From Ostreococcus mediterraneus (taxonomy: Eukaryota; Chlorophyta; Mamiellophyceae; Mamiellales; Bathycoccaceae), in the NCBI GenBank assembly GCA_012295225.1, contig WMKK01000009.1:703909-767908 (forward strand): 64,000 nt of DNA, written 5' to 3'. Numbering within the stretch: position 1 is the stretch's first letter; each line of letters begins with the position of its first letter. The notes below the pieces were generated by a model that did not search any database, was not told the origin of the DNA, and worked only from the letters and a program-made list of their open reading frames with translations. Positions 27,296-37,326 of this stretch are shown piece by piece. The position numbers and the translations under genes are program-made.

Positions 27296-27593
27296 AGGGG
27301 TCGTCGCGGTCGTGGATTGGCGGTGCACGCGATCGGGTGCGCGACGGCGCCGGGGCGTCGACGGCGCGACGGCGCGTCGGTCGTCGACGCGCGGGATGGC
27401 GCGCGGACGCGGCGGTGCACGCGGCGGTGCGCGCGGCGCGAGCGTGCTCCCGACGTGGGCGCGCGGCGGTGGACGCGGCGGCGGCGGGTGGTGTTCGTGC
27501 ACGTCTGACCGATGTGCGAAGACGCACGCGGACGATGGTGGTGGTGATGATGATGATGATGGCGACGATGGGACGACGACGACGACGACGACG

Positions 27594-28379
27594 ATGACGG
27601 CGTTTCCGGTGCCGCTGGCGATGTGGGACTTGGCGCAGTGCGACCCGAAGCGGTGTTCGGGGCGTAAACTCGCGCGGTTGGGGTGCTTGCGCGAGCTCAG
27701 GGTGCAGCAGCGCTGGGCTGGGGTGGCGCTCACGCCGGATGCGAAGGCGTGCGTGTCGCCGAAAGATTACGCGGTGTTGCGCGCGCATGGGCTCGCGGTG
27801 GTGGATTGTTCGTGGAATAAGCTTGATGAGGTGCCTTTTTCGAGGTTACATAGCGCCGCGCCGAGGTTGTTGCCGTGGCTGGTGGCGGCGAACCCGGTGA
27901 ATTACGGCAAGCCGTGCAAGCTGACGTGCGCCGAGGCGTTGGCGGGAGGGTTGTATATTGCGGGATATCGCGACGCCGCGGAGGCGTTGATGAATAAGTT
28001 TAAGTGGGGTCATGGGTTTATTTCGCTTAATCGAGAGTTGTTAGAGTCGTACATGACGTGTACGACGAGTGAAGAGGTGATTGAGACGCAGAATAAATGG
28101 CTCACGCTCGGCGGTCCCGCGGGGGCGCCGACGCGAAATCGAGACATGATGCCTCCGAGCGAGAGCGAGAGCGATTCGAATGACGATGATAGTGATGATA
28201 GCGACGATGACTTGCCACCGTTGCCACAAAACCATAATCACACGAGGTTCGGCATCGAAAGGTCGGGGAATAATTTCCGAAACGCGCTCGCCGCCGAATC
28301 GTCGTCTGAAGACGAAGACGAAGACGAAGACGAAGACGCCGATGGGTTGGCGGATAAAATCGCGCACACGAGTCTTTAG
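27594..28379 (+). CDS. TSR3: Tsr3, 18S rRNA aminocarboxypropyltransferase
   Basis: The 261-residue protein opens MTAFPVPLAMWDLAQCDPKRCSG, matching the conserved MWDxxQCDPKRCSGRKL segment of Tsr3. DCSWNKLDEVPF, RLLPWLVAANPVNYGKP and KLTCAEALAGGLYIAGY follow; these form the SPOUT-like fold that binds SAM. Tsr3 transfers the aminocarboxypropyl group of SAM to the hypermodified U (m1acp3psi) in helix 31 of 18S rRNA during late cytosolic 40S maturation. The tail is acidic and Ser-rich with a GAAGAC repeat encoding EDEDED. The frame is open far upstream, but this ATG gives the family N-terminus. Confidence 0.93.
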   Translation: MTAFPVPLAMWDLAQCDPKRCSGRKLARLGCLRELRVQQRWAGVALTPDAKACVSPKDYAVLRAHGLAVVDCSWNKLDEVPFSRLHSAAPRLLPWLVAANPVNYGKPCKLTCAEALAGGLYIAGYRDAAEALMNKFKWGHGFISLNRELLESYMTCTTSEEVIETQNKWLTLGGPAGAPTRNRDMMPPSESESDSNDDDSDDSDDDLPPLPQNHNHTRFGIERSGNNFRNALAAESSSEDEDEDEDEDADGLADKIAHTSL

Positions 28380-28458
28380 TAGTTTGAGTGTGTTTCCTAG
28401 CGTTATAGAAGTTTGTACAGTACATTTCATGTCTCAGTATGTCATCAAAAATCTTCGC

Positions 28459-29227
28459 CTAGTACCACCAGCGAAATCGATTGTCAATCGGCGCGCGTAC
28501 TTTGGCGTACTCTTCGTCTTCTGTTTCTTGTACATCTGTCGAATCATCATCAGACACTTCGTCATACAATACATCTGTGCGTGGATACGTCGTGTCCGCG
28601 TCTTGAGTATCCATCACGTGGTCGTCATGGTCGTCATCGTCGTCGCGCGACGTCGCGACGGGTTCCAAGATTTCCTCTTCTTTCACTTCTTCTTTAATCA
28701 TTTCTTGCGCCGCAGCTAATCGTCTTTGCTCCTTCTTACGTGCCATGTAATTTCGGTTATACTGTTGTTTCACCCATTTACGACGCTGTACGATATCCGC
28801 CGAAGTCCATGCGTCGATATCGATAGCCTCTGGTCGGCGGGGCGACGCTCCGCGGCGTCGGCGTTTGGGCGCCGGCGAGGCCACTTTAGGTGTGATGACA
28901 ACCGCGGTGTGCGACACCGGCGGCGGTTTGTGCTGCACCGTAACCGCTATCGCTGTCGCTATCGCCTTTGCACGCAGCGCGCGATCGATGGATATGACGT
29001 CTTGATCAATCTCCCCGCATTTGAGTTCAAGATGGAAATTTGGCCCGCGATGGCTTGGATGTTTAAACGTCGAACGCGTGGCGAGCTGCGAAGGAGGCGT
29101 GAGCGAATGAGATGGGAAAAGAATCACGCGTGCGACGCACCTGGACAATTTCTCCTTTTTCGTCAAACTTTGCGAGCGGTTCGCGGGTGAACCCGGGGAA
29201 TATTCTACGGTCACAAGTGAAGGGCAT
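28459..29227 (-). CDS. Hypothetical nuclear-type protein, two exons
   Basis: The long frame at this locus lacks an upstream ATG. Splicing supplies one: exon 1 29141-29227 (29 codons, MPFTCDRRIFPGFTREPLA...), a 55-bp intron 29086-29140 (GTGCGT...TTCGCAG, with CTCAC as a possible branch site), then exon 2 28459-29085. The product is 237 residues. It contains a basic patch (PKRRRRGASPRR), a helical KWVKQQYNRNYMARKKEQRR segment and an acidic tail ending FRWWY. I recognise no family; the basic cluster suggests the nucleus. A second in-frame acceptor about 135 nt further on is possible. Only 78 bp separate it from the eIF4A-III stop. Confidence 0.55.
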
Positions 29228-29305
29228 GACGAGGAATGAAGCGCGTTACAAACCGAGCGTCGTCGTCGCTCTCTAAGGTCCAACTACTCGAAATACGCCG
29301 CGGCG

Positions 29306-30565
29306 CTAGACCAAGTCTGCGACGTTCATGGGCAACTCATCGATTTGCGTGGAATAAAACTGCTCAATATCACGTAACGCGCGAACCTCTTGGTCGGCGA
29401 TCAAGTTGATGGCGACGCCCTTGCGGCCGAAACGTCCGCTGCGTCCGATGCGGTGAATGTAGTTTTCACGATTCGATGGCAAGTCATAATTAATCACGAG
29501 CGACACTTGCTGGACATCGATACCTCTCGCCCAGACGTCGGTGGTGATTAATACGCGCGTTGCACCGCCACGGAACTCAGTCATGACAACTTCACGCTCT
29601 TTTTGTGGCATTTCCCCGTGCATGGCGGAGACGGTGAAATTGTTTTGTCGCATCTTCTCCGTGAGCCAATCAACTTTTTTCCTGGTGTTGCAGAAAATGA
29701 CTGCTTGCGTGACGGTTAAGGTGTCGTATAAATCGCACAGTGTGTCGAATTTCCAATCTTCGCGCTCGACGGCGACAAAGAACTGCTTGATGCCTTCGAG
29801 CGTCAACTCGTCGCGCTTGACCAAGATGCGAATCGGATCTGTCATAAACTTGCTCGTCATTTCGAGAATCTCCGTCGGCAACGTGGCGCTGACTAAAACC
29901 ACTTGCGTCTCGGGAGGTAAATATCTGTACACATCATAGATTTGCTCCTTGAATCCTTTGTTCAACATCTCATCCGCTTCGTCCAAGACGAGAATTTTAA
30001 TCCCTCGCGTGCGTAAATTTCTACGCTTAATCATGTCGTACACGCGCCCAGGCGTGCCGCTCACGATGTGGCAGCCGTGGTCGAGTTTTCTAATATCATC
30101 CCCGATCGAACGACCACCAATACATGCGTGCACTTGAACATTCATAAAATTCCCCAACGACAGCGCCGTCTTCTCCGTTTGCACCGCCAATTCACGCGTC
30201 GGCGACAACACCAAGCACTGCACCTCTCGGCTCGTCGTGTCGAGCATTTGACACAACGCCAAAGAAACCATCGACGTCTTCCCCGTCCCCGACTGCGCTT
30301 GCGCGATGACATCACGACCAGATATAATCGGTACGATTGCGCGCTGTTGAATCGCCGATGGCTTCTCAAACCCGTACGAATATAACCCGCGAAGTAAATC
30401 CTCGCGAATCCCCATGCCGTCAAACGTCGACACCGACGTCACCCCTCGAGACGTCTCAAACGATATCTTCTCATCCTCATCGTAATCCACCTTGGTGTCA
30501 CGACCACCACCGTCGCCATCACCGCCTCCACCTCTGTGTCCTTCGTCGCTACTCCGTCGTCCCAT
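29306..30565 (-). CDS. EIF4A3: eIF4A-III, DEAD-box helicase of the exon junction complex
   Basis: The 419-residue protein carries the full DEAD-box set: Q motif [44 protein letters not shown], and [13 protein letters not shown]. It ends [10 protein letters not shown], as eIF4A-III/FAL1 proteins do. eIF4A-III clamps RNA as the core of the exon junction complex; FAL1-type roles in rRNA processing are also known. The Gly/Asp-rich N-terminal 30 residues are variable. The ATG at 30565 is used because the frame further upstream has no ATG. A (AATC)6 repeat lies 10 bp before it. Confidence 0.93.
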   Translation of the reverse strand: MGRRSSDEGHRGGGGDGDGGGRDTKVDYDEDEKISFETSRGVTSVSTFDGMGIREDLLRGLYSYGFEKPSAIQQRAIVPIISGRDVIAQAQSGTGKTSMVSLALCQMLDTTSREVQCLVLSPTRELAVQTEKTALSLGNFMNVQVHACIGGRSIGDDIRKLDHGCHIVSGTPGRVYDMIKRRNLRTRGIKILVLDEADEMLNKGFKEQIYDVYRYLPPETQVVLVSATLPTEILEMTSKFMTDPIRILVKRDELTLEGIKQFFVAVEREDWKFDTLCDLYDTLTVTQAVIFCNTRKKVDWLTEKMRQNNFTVSAMHGEMPQKEREVVMTEFRGGATRVLITTDVWARGIDVQQVSLVINYDLPSNRENYIHRIGRSGRFGRKGVAINLIADQEVRALRDIEQFYSTQIDELPMNVADLV

Positions 30566-30575
30566 GATGCGCACT

Positions 30576-30600
30576 AATCAATCAATCAATCAATCAATCA
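30576..30600. repeat. (AATC)6 tetranucleotide repeat in the eIF4A-III leader
   Basis: Six AATC units plus one base lie 10 bp upstream of the eIF4A-III start codon; on the transcribed strand they read TGATTGATT. A matching repeat is upstream of PEPC at 18497-18520. Confidence 0.9.
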
Positions 30601-30928
30601 CCGATGTGCACCGAACGCGTCGTCGTCGTCGTCTCGCGTCGTCGTCGTCGTCTCGCGTCGTCGTCCACCGAATGATAGATGCCACGAACCCCACGTCACG
30701 CGAATACGCACCCGTCGTCGCCGCGTCGAGGATGCGTCGTCAACGTGTGACGACGATCCACTCAGTCACCACGCATCCTCGAGCGCGGCGCCGTCACTGG
30801 CGACTGCGACACGAAAGTCACGACCGAGGCCGGAACTGTGCCGGGGGCGTCACACGCGACCGCGAGCGGCGGTGTGCGGGCGCGTTCGTGCGCGTTCGTG
30901 CGCGTGACGGTCGACCGCGGCGGTGGTG

Positions 30929-30954
30929 GCGCGGGCGCGGGCGCGGGCGCGGGC
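30929..30954. repeat. (GCGCGG)n hexanucleotide repeat
   Basis: Four copies of GCGCGG lie in the 479-bp divergent gap between eIF4A-III and the sulfate transporter. The rest of that gap holds TCG-rich sequence and no recognisable gene. Confidence 0.8.
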
Positions 30955-31044
30955 GTTCGAGCGATTGCGCGAGCGGTTGATTGATTTGTGATTCGGCGCG
31001 CGTGCGGCGCGCGAGCTCAGAGAAGGACTGTGCGGGCGACCATC

Positions 31045-34000
31045 ATGAGTGCGCCGGTGTGGGAGGGCGCGTATTGCGTGTCGGTGGTGATTGTGATGTT
31101 TATCGCGCTGTTGAAGAACGTCGCCGGGCCGGATGTGTTGATGCTCGGCGCGCTGGCGTTTGAGCTCGCGGCGGGCGTCGTGGACGTTGAGTCTGGGTTG
31201 AAAGGCTTTTCTAATAAAGGATTACTCACCGTGGCGTGCTTGTTCGTGGTGGCGGCGGGGATATCGAACACTGGGGCGCTTGATTATTATATGAGTAAGG
31301 CGCTCGGGCAGCCGAGAAGCGCGGCGGATGCGCAGTTGAGGTTGATGGTTCCAATCGCGTGCGTGAGCGCGTTTCTGAATAACACACCCGTGGTGGCTAT
31401 TATGATTCCAATCGTGCAAAAGTGGGCGAGAAAGTGTAAAATTTCCCCTGCGCAGTTGTTTATTCCGTTATCGTTTGCGAGCATTCTAGGTGGGACGTGT
31501 ACGTTGATCGGGACGTCGACGAATTTGGTCGTCGATGGCATGCGTCGAGAGCGGTACCCGGATGAACGCGCGTTGGGGTTGTTTGAGCTGAGTAAGTTTG
31601 GCGTGCCCGTGCTGTTGAGCGGCATGGCGTACATGCTGGTCGCGGCGCCGGTATTATTACCAGGGGGACGGAGACGTGGTAAGGATGGCGAAGATGATGA
31701 CTTTGCGGCGAGCATGGATGTGGATAATTTAACCGTCGGCGCCGTCATCCCGCGCGGGTCTCCGGTGGTCGATTCCAAGGTGGCGATTTTGCGCGGGTTG
31801 AATGGCTTGTATTTGGTAAGCGTGCAGCGCGGAGACATGCTCATGCGTGCGGTGCGCCCAGACTTCTTGCTCGAAGTGGGGGATATATTGATTTTCACCG
31901 GATTGGTTGACCGCATCGGTGAGGTGTGCGAAAAGCACGGATTGGTGCCGCTCACGCACGACGTGGAGGAGAAGATGTTGCGCGAAGGTTTGTCGTCGGA
32001 TGCCCCGGCGAAACGTACTAGTGGAGCGACACCTACAAAGAAACCGGCGCTTGCGCATTCTTCGAGCGTAGAATGGGCTGGGGATGATTTGAATAGCATG
32101 GCGACGTATCCACCGCGCGCGACAACGCCAACGCCCGCGTCGCAGCAAGAGTCGCAAGACGACAGATCTATCACCGGATTAGGTTGGGTGCACCGTAAAA
32201 ACTACGAACGTTCGCGTATGAGTATAGATATGCGATCGTACGAAAAGGTATTGAGGCGATTTAACTCGGATATCGTCGGCGAAGAGGTACCAGAGTCTGG
32301 TACGAATTCCCCAAACGCCGCGCGATCGAGGACGAAACGCTCGAGTACTGATGGACTTTTCAAAAGTTCAATCACCTCCGAGCCATCGTCTCCGGACGCA
32401 TTGGCGAAAAACGAGGACGATGCACTTTCGCTTTCACAAGACAAGAAGAATCGGCACGCGGTGATTCGCGCGCGCATTCGCTCGACGTCACCACTCGTCG
32501 GAACGTCGTCCACAGAATGCAGGTTTGCGGAAAAGTATTTGGCATCCATCATGGCGGTGCAGCGCGCGTCAACCACGTCTGAGAAGATCAATGTCGGCGG
32601 CGGCATGCTTGGAAAGATTATTTTCCAGGCGAACGATTTGCTCATCTTACACGCGGCTGCGAATTCGCCGCTGCTTGAACAAAAGCGCGAACGAGAGGCT
32701 GCCAAGGCGAAAAAGGCGAGTGGCGGCGGCGCTTCGGGACAAGCGGTTCCCAGAATGCGCTCAAGCGCGTCTTTTAAAAACCTTGCCGAGAGCACATCAG
32801 GGAAGAATCTTTCAGCCTACGCGGAGCCAGAGTTTACTTGCGAGAATGACTTGGAGGTGCTGCTCGCTGACACTTCTTCTGATGAAAATTTCACCGAATT
32901 CGCCATTCCCATGCGCGTTGTAGGCAACGGTGCGCTGGATGGTAAAACCATTCGAGCCGTGGACTTGACGAATGTTCCCGGTTTATTTATGACGGCTATA
33001 CAAGAAGGCGGTACTGGTGAGATGAAAGCGCCTGATTTAGAAACATTTTTACACGCTGAAGACGTACTTTGGTTCGCGGGGGACATGACGGGGATGCAAA
33101 CCCTTCGCCGCATTCCTGGCTTGGTGCCACAAGAAACGCAAGTGGACAAGCTCGAGGTGCGAAAATCTGATCGGCGATTGGTGCAGGCTGTTGTGTCACA
33201 GGGGAGTACATTGCTCGGAAAGTGCGTGAGAGATACACACTTTAGAACGCGATACGACGCAGTTATCATCGCCGTCCAAAGAAGTGGCGGGCGCATTCAA
33301 GCGCGCATTGGGGACATTGTTCTCGAAGCTGGAGACGTTCTATTGCTTGATACGTCAACAAGCTTTTTACTCGATCACAAACGTGATCCTGCGTTTGCGC
33401 TGGTGTCCGAAATCGAGGATTCTGCGCCGCCGCAGTTTGACAAACTCATACCGTCTGTAGGTACGGCGGTCGTGATGATTGCCGTCTTTGTCGGTGGTGC
33501 GGTTGATTTATTCGTCGCAGCGCTGCTGGCTTCTGGCGTCATGCTCGCCACGGGGTGCTTGACCCAAGAAGCTGCGCGTGCGGCGGTGAAATGGGACGTC
33601 ATCGTCACCATTGCTGCCGCGTTTGGGATTTCAGCCGCGATGGAACAAAGCGGCGTGGCAAACTCAATCGCGTCTACGCTCGTGAACATCGGCAACGCTG
33701 CAGGTACGGGTAAACCAGGCATTTTGGTCGCCGTTTACATTGCCACTGTGGTTTTGTGTAACGTCGTCGGTAATAACGCCGCGGCGGCACTGATGTTTCC
33801 CATCGCCGCCGGCTCGGCTGAACAGCAAGGCATCGACAACGTGCAGATGAGCTTTCTGCTCATGCTCGCGGCGTCGGCAAGCTTCATGTCGCCATTTGGA
33901 TACCAAACGAACTTGATGGTATACGGTCCAGGTGGTTATGTGTTTGCAAACTTTCTCAAATTCGGCGCCCCTATGCAAGTGGTACAATTAATAGTCTCAG

Positions 34001-34197
34001 TATCCGTTGTCTTGCTTGACGACTTGTGGTGGATTGGCTGGGTTGTCGGCTTTGGTGTGGTTTTTGGAATTTATTTTGCTCGACTTCTCGCGCCGAAGAT
34101 ACGCAAACGGTTCGGCAAACGTTTCGAAAAAAAAGACGATAGTTTGTCTGGTGGTGATGTCATTACTTCGGAGGTGGCGATGCATCGCGCATTATAA
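31045..34197 (+). CDS. SLC13/DASS-type transporter with RCK-C (TrkA-C) domains, SAC1/SLT-like
   Basis: The 1050-residue protein has an N-terminal half-transporter (about residues 5-215), with FLNNTPVVAIMIPIV and FASILGGTCTLIGTSTNLVV, the NTxT-type signature of anion symporters. A long cytosolic region follows, with at least three RCK-C-like modules (about 235-300, 630-705, 715-790) and Ser-rich linkers. The second membrane half contains VVLCNVVGNNAAAALMFPIA and FMSPFGYQTNLMVYGPG. This is the layout of algal SLT sodium/sulfate transporters and the Chlamydomonas sulfur sensor SAC1. Transport versus sensing cannot be decided from sequence. The ATG at 31045 directly precedes the first helix region. 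Confidence 0.87.
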   Translation: MSAPVWEGAYCVSVVIVMFIALLKNVAGPDVLMLGALAFELAAGVVDVESGLKGFSNKGLLTVACLFVVAAGISNTGALDYYMSKALGQPRSAADAQLRLMVPIACVSAFLNNTPVVAIMIPIVQKWARKCKISPAQLFIPLSFASILGGTCTLIGTSTNLVVDGMRRERYPDERALGLFELSKFGVPVLLSGMAYMLVAAPVLLPGGRRRGKDGEDDDFAASMDVDNLTVGAVIPRGSPVVDSKVAILRGLNGLYLVSVQRGDMLMRAVRPDFLLEVGDILIFTGLVDRIGEVCEKHGLVPLTHDVEEKMLREGLSSDAPAKRTSGATPTKKPALAHSSSVEWAGDDLNSMATYPPRATTPTPASQQESQDDRSITGLGWVHRKNYERSRMSIDMRSYEKVLRRFNSDIVGEEVPESGTNSPNAARSRTKRSSTDGLFKSSITSEPSSPDALAKNEDDALSLSQDKKNRHAVIRARIRSTSPLVGTSSTECRFAEKYLASIMAVQRASTTSEKINVGGGMLGKIIFQANDLLILHAAANSPLLEQKREREAAKAKKASGGGASGQAVPRMRSSASFKNLAESTSGKNLSAYAEPEFTCENDLEVLLADTSSDENFTEFAIPMRVVGNGALDGKTIRAVDLTNVPGLFMTAIQEGGTGEMKAPDLETFLHAEDVLWFAGDMTGMQTLRRIPGLVPQETQVDKLEVRKSDRRLVQAVVSQGSTLLGKCVRDTHFRTRYDAVIIAVQRSGGRIQARIGDIVLEAGDVLLLDTSTSFLLDHKRDPAFALVSEIEDSAPPQFDKLIPSVGTAVVMIAVFVGGAVDLFVAALLASGVMLATGCLTQEAARAAVKWDVIVTIAAAFGISAAMEQSGVANSIASTLVNIGNAAGTGKPGILVAVYIATVVLCNVVGNNAAAALMFPIAAGSAEQQGIDNVQMSFLLMLAASASFMSPFGYQTNLMVYGPGGYVFANFLKFGAPMQVVQLIVSVSVVLLDDLWWIGWVVGFGVVFGIYFARLLAPKIRKRFGKRFEKKDDSLSGGDVITSEVAMHRAL

Positions 34198-34360
34198 ACG
34201 TCCAGTACTTGTAGAATAGAAAGACACGCGTTTTGGATAACTAATACCAACTTTTCATGCGCGCGCACCACTTGCCGCACAATTCGACGCGTCTCTCGCG
34301 TTCGACAGATCGAGCTAAAAACGCAAACGCCTGAGCATACGAGAGTTTGTCTATTGAACC

Positions 34361-36013
34361 ATGTCGTCCACCGACGGCGCGCTCATCTTGCACCGCGTCG
34401 CGTTGAACGCCTCCTTCATAGCCATCGGGTTCGCGCTTCGACACCTGAAAGTTCTCACCATCGACGACGGACGCACGGTGTTTCGATTTGCCACACACGT
34501 GACCCTTCCTGCGTTATTGTTATACGTCATGACTCGCGCCGCGGCGTCGACGTCGGGAGCGGTAAACGTGATGAGCGCGATCGTCCCGGCGACGTCGCTG
34601 CTCGTCGGGCTCGCGACGTCGTTTGGAGCGTACGCGGTGTATAGAAAGTCCCCGGCGCGCGTTCGCGGATTAAATGTAGGTTGCGCTACGGGTGTAAACC
34701 TCGGAATGTTTGCTTATCCATTTGTAGAGGCAATCTGGGGTGCTGGTGGTTTGGCGTTGTGCGCGATGTGGGACGCGCCCAACGCCGTCGTCGTATTTGG
34801 CGCGGCTAAGGCTATTTTCGCCGCCGAGCAGAAGAATGGCGATGCTTCGCGCGCGGTGCATGATGATGGTGGTATTTACGACGGCGAGTGGCTCGATAAG
34901 AAGAAGCACGGATATGGAGTGTATCGATATCCGTCGGGATCGACGTACGAGGGACAATGGAAAAACAACGTCAAGGATGGTTTAGGAGTATATACGTTCG
35001 GCAAAGGTGGGTCGTATGCCGGGGAGCTCAAGCGTGGAGCATTCGAAGGTACGGGTATTCGTGTGCTACGCACGGGTGCGGTGAAAGCTGGGTTGTGGGA
35101 AAACAATGAATTCGTTGAAGCGACAACGGTGAAGGACTGCGAAGGAACAATCGCGGCGACAAACGCCGCGCAAGCGACGGCAAGAAAAGCCGCCGAGGCG
35201 AGTAACTTGACCGCCAAAGCGTTGTTGCTGAAAGTTGCGACGTTTCCTCCAGTAATAGCCGTGTCCCTTGCGAGCTTGATGAACTTTATGGGCATTGCGC
35301 TACCGAATACCGCCGCGCAGCTCGTCGTGCCGCTCGCCAATGCAAACAATCCGCTCGTGTTGCTCACGCTTGGGGTGTTGTTCAAGCCGTCAATGGATCG
35401 TATGCAACTGCAAGCAGTGACAAAGTTCATTAGCGTCAAGTACGCATTAGGTTTGATGTGTGCAGCTTTAGCTACGATTAGTATTCCCCAGAGTTTCACG
35501 CTGGCGCGGGGGGTCATCGCCGCGCTCTGCGTCATGCCCGTACCATCAATCGTGATGCAATACTCTGCTGATCACGAAAACGACGGTGCATTGGCGGCGT
35601 CTATTGTCATGAGTTCACAAGCGATGTCTATTGCGCTCATTTGCGCATTTGCCGTCGTAGCGCCGCACATTGCGACCATCGACCGCACCATGTTTTCGGG
35701 TGCGCTCGCAGCGAGCGCCACGGGCGTGGCGCTCCTTGGCGCGCTCAGTGTCAAAGCTTTAGCGCCTTCACGAGGCGAAACCAAAACTAGAAATCAGCCC
35801 GCGAGTACTAGTGCGAGCGCATGCTGGCGCAGTTCGAGATCGAGAAGAGTCGTCGCGAGACGCGAAACGCCGCGTTCCGTATGCGTACTGACGACTCAAT
35901 CGTCAGCGTTTGTGTCCGCGGCGAGGACGGTCATTGGTCGCCGAGCGCGCGTCGTTCGCGGTGGCGCTCGCGCGGGATGTTTGTTAAGTGTACGATCATT
36001 AGCGGTGTTTTAA
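34361..36013 (+). CDS. Auxin-efflux-carrier (AEC/PILS-type) transporter with MORN repeats in the central loop
   Basis: Of 550 residues, about 1-152 and 292-480 are multi-pass membrane segments of the AEC family (HVTLPALLLYVMTRAA, GVNLGMFAYPFVEAIWG; later PLVLLTLGVLF and MPVPSIVMQYSADHENDGALAASIV). Between the two halves, at about 173-253, are three MORN repeats (YDGEWLDKKKHGYGVYRY, YEGQWKNNVKDGLGVYTF, YAGELKRGAFEGTGIRVL) and an Ala-rich helix. AEC proteins move auxin-like or other organic anions; MORN repeats bind phospholipids or proteins. The Ser/Arg-rich tail after about residue 480 is weakly supported, since another frame is equally open there. Confidence 0.85.
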   Translation: MSSTDGALILHRVALNASFIAIGFALRHLKVLTIDDGRTVFRFATHVTLPALLLYVMTRAAASTSGAVNVMSAIVPATSLLVGLATSFGAYAVYRKSPARVRGLNVGCATGVNLGMFAYPFVEAIWGAGGLALCAMWDAPNAVVVFGAAKAIFAAEQKNGDASRAVHDDGGIYDGEWLDKKKHGYGVYRYPSGSTYEGQWKNNVKDGLGVYTFGKGGSYAGELKRGAFEGTGIRVLRTGAVKAGLWENNEFVEATTVKDCEGTIAATNAAQATARKAAEASNLTAKALLLKVATFPPVIAVSLASLMNFMGIALPNTAAQLVVPLANANNPLVLLTLGVLFKPSMDRMQLQAVTKFISVKYALGLMCAALATISIPQSFTLARGVIAALCVMPVPSIVMQYSADHENDGALAASIVMSSQAMSIALICAFAVVAPHIATIDRTMFSGALAASATGVALLGALSVKALAPSRGETKTRNQPASTSASACWRSSRSRRVVARRETPRSVCVLTTQSSAFVSAARTVIGRRARVVRGGARAGCLLSVRSLAVF

Positions 36014-36098
36014 ATATAAAAGTGTTCTTTCTTTTAAAAAGTTGTTGATTTGTGTATTACGTGCAAACGTTCATCATCGCAAGGTGGGGTCACGATGT

Positions 36099-37178
36099 TC
36101 ACGGTTCAGCCACCATGCTTTCCGCTTCTTCACGGATCGTACTGTACAACGCGGTGGACAAGTAGCGCTCGCCGAAAGATGGGAACACGGTGCCGATGAG
36201 CTTGCCGGCGTTTTCAGGGCGCTTGGCGAGCTGGATGGCGGCAGCCGCGGCGGCGCCAGACGAAATACCAACCATCAAACCTTCTTTCAACGCGAGCTCC
36301 TTAGCCATGCTGATGGCGTCATCGCTCGGGATTTGGATGATCTCATCAATGATGTCAACATCTAAAATACCCGGAATGAAACCCGCACCAATGCCTTGAA
36401 TCTTGTGCGGGCCCGGACCACCGCCCGAGAGCACCGGCGACTCGGTCGGTTCCACGGCGACAATCTTCACGTTCGGGTTCTTGCTCTTCAAGTATCGGCC
36501 AGTACCGGTAATAGTCCCGCCAGTACCGACACCGGCGACGAAAATGTCGATTTGCCCAGCGGTGTCTTCCCAGATCTCCGGACCCGTGGTTTCAAAGTGT
36601 ACTTTCGGGTTGGCTGGGTTTTCAAATTGTTGCAACACGTACGAGTCGGCTGACTTGGCGGCGATTTCTTCAGCCTTTTGCACCGCGCCCTTCATACCTT
36701 TAGCCGGATCAGTGAGCACCAAGTTTGCCCCGAACGCCTTTAACAAAATACGACGTTCAAGAGACATCGATGCAGGCATAGTAAGCGTTAACTTGTACCC
36801 TTTCGCGGCGGCAATAAACGCCAACCCGATACCCGTGTTCCCCGACGTCGGCTCGACGAGCATCGTCTTCCCCGGGGTAATCTTACCTTCCTCTTCCGCC
36901 GCCGCAATCATGCTCCACCCGATGCGATCCTTCACCGAGCAGCACGGTTCCATAATTTCAAGCTTCGCCGCAATCTCCGCCCCGCATCCTTCGCTCACCT
37001 TGTTCAAGTACACCATCGGCGTGCACCCCACGAGCTGCGTCACGTTGTCCGCGATGTTCACGTTGGATGCCGCGCGCGTTCGCGTCGTCGTTCTCGAACT
37101 CGGTCTTCGGCACACACGCGTCGTCGTCATCGTCGTCATATTCGTCGTCGTCATATTCGTCGACATCATCGTCATCAT
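36099..37178 (-). CDS. CYSK: Cysteine synthase, O-acetylserine (thiol)lyase, probably organellar
   Basis: The 359-residue protein has a Met/Thr/Arg-rich presequence of about 38 residues and then the OAS-TL fold: [31 protein letters not shown] with the PLP lysine, [11 protein letters not shown], and [15 protein letters not shown] binding the PLP phosphate. It makes cysteine from O-acetylserine and sulfide with pyridoxal phosphate. Several ATGs occur in the presequence (37178, 37175, 37166 and others), and the frame reaches 37229. It lies two genes from the sulfate transporter, so sulfur uptake and assimilation genes are near neighbours. Confidence 0.94.
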   Translation of the reverse strand: MMTMMSTNMTTTNMTTMTTTRVCRRPSSRTTTRTRAASNVNIADNVTQLVGCTPMVYLNKVSEGCGAEIAAKLEIMEPCCSVKDRIGWSMIAAAEEEGKITPGKTMLVEPTSGNTGIGLAFIAAAKGYKLTLTMPASMSLERRILLKAFGANLVLTDPAKGMKGAVQKAEEIAAKSADSYVLQQFENPANPKVHFETTGPEIWEDTAGQIDIFVAGVGTGGTITGTGRYLKSKNPNVKIVAVEPTESPVLSGGGPGPHKIQGIGAGFIPGILDVDIIDEIIQIPSDDAISMAKELALKEGLMVGISSGAAAAAAIQLAKRPENAGKLIGTVFPSFGERYLSTALYSTIREEAESMVAEP

Positions 37179-37295
37179 CGTCCTCGGCAAGTCAATCCGA
37201 GGCAATCGCGCAATCACAATCCAAGGCAATCACAATTCCACGCCTCGTGGTCGACCGAAGCACACTACGGCGCGTGTGAATCGTTATCAAAAACA

Positions 37296-37326
<31 letters not shown>

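Larger units (their letters stand above)
26524..27593. other. 1.07-kb repeat-rich divergent gap between CPN60A and TSR3
   Basis: This is the largest gene-free stretch in the window. It contains CGCGT pentamers (about 26609-26637), eight C-tracts (26719-26767), TCG-rich stretches and CGATC/CCATC minisatellite sequence (about 27190-27295). Long open frames exist on both strands but consist of Arg/Ser/His low-complexity sequence without family motifs, so I do not call them genes. Confidence 0.7.

Noticed and set aside
26873-27508. Open frames in the CPN60A-TSR3 gap on both strands
   Set aside because: They translate to Arg/Ser/His low-complexity sequence, overlap each other on opposite strands and coincide with repeats.
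28942-29085. Later splice acceptor (CAG before CAC AAA CCG) for the hypothetical gene's exon 2
   Set aside because: It is also in phase, but the intron would be about 190 bp; the nearer acceptor has a better branch site and pyrimidine context. Kept only as an alternative.
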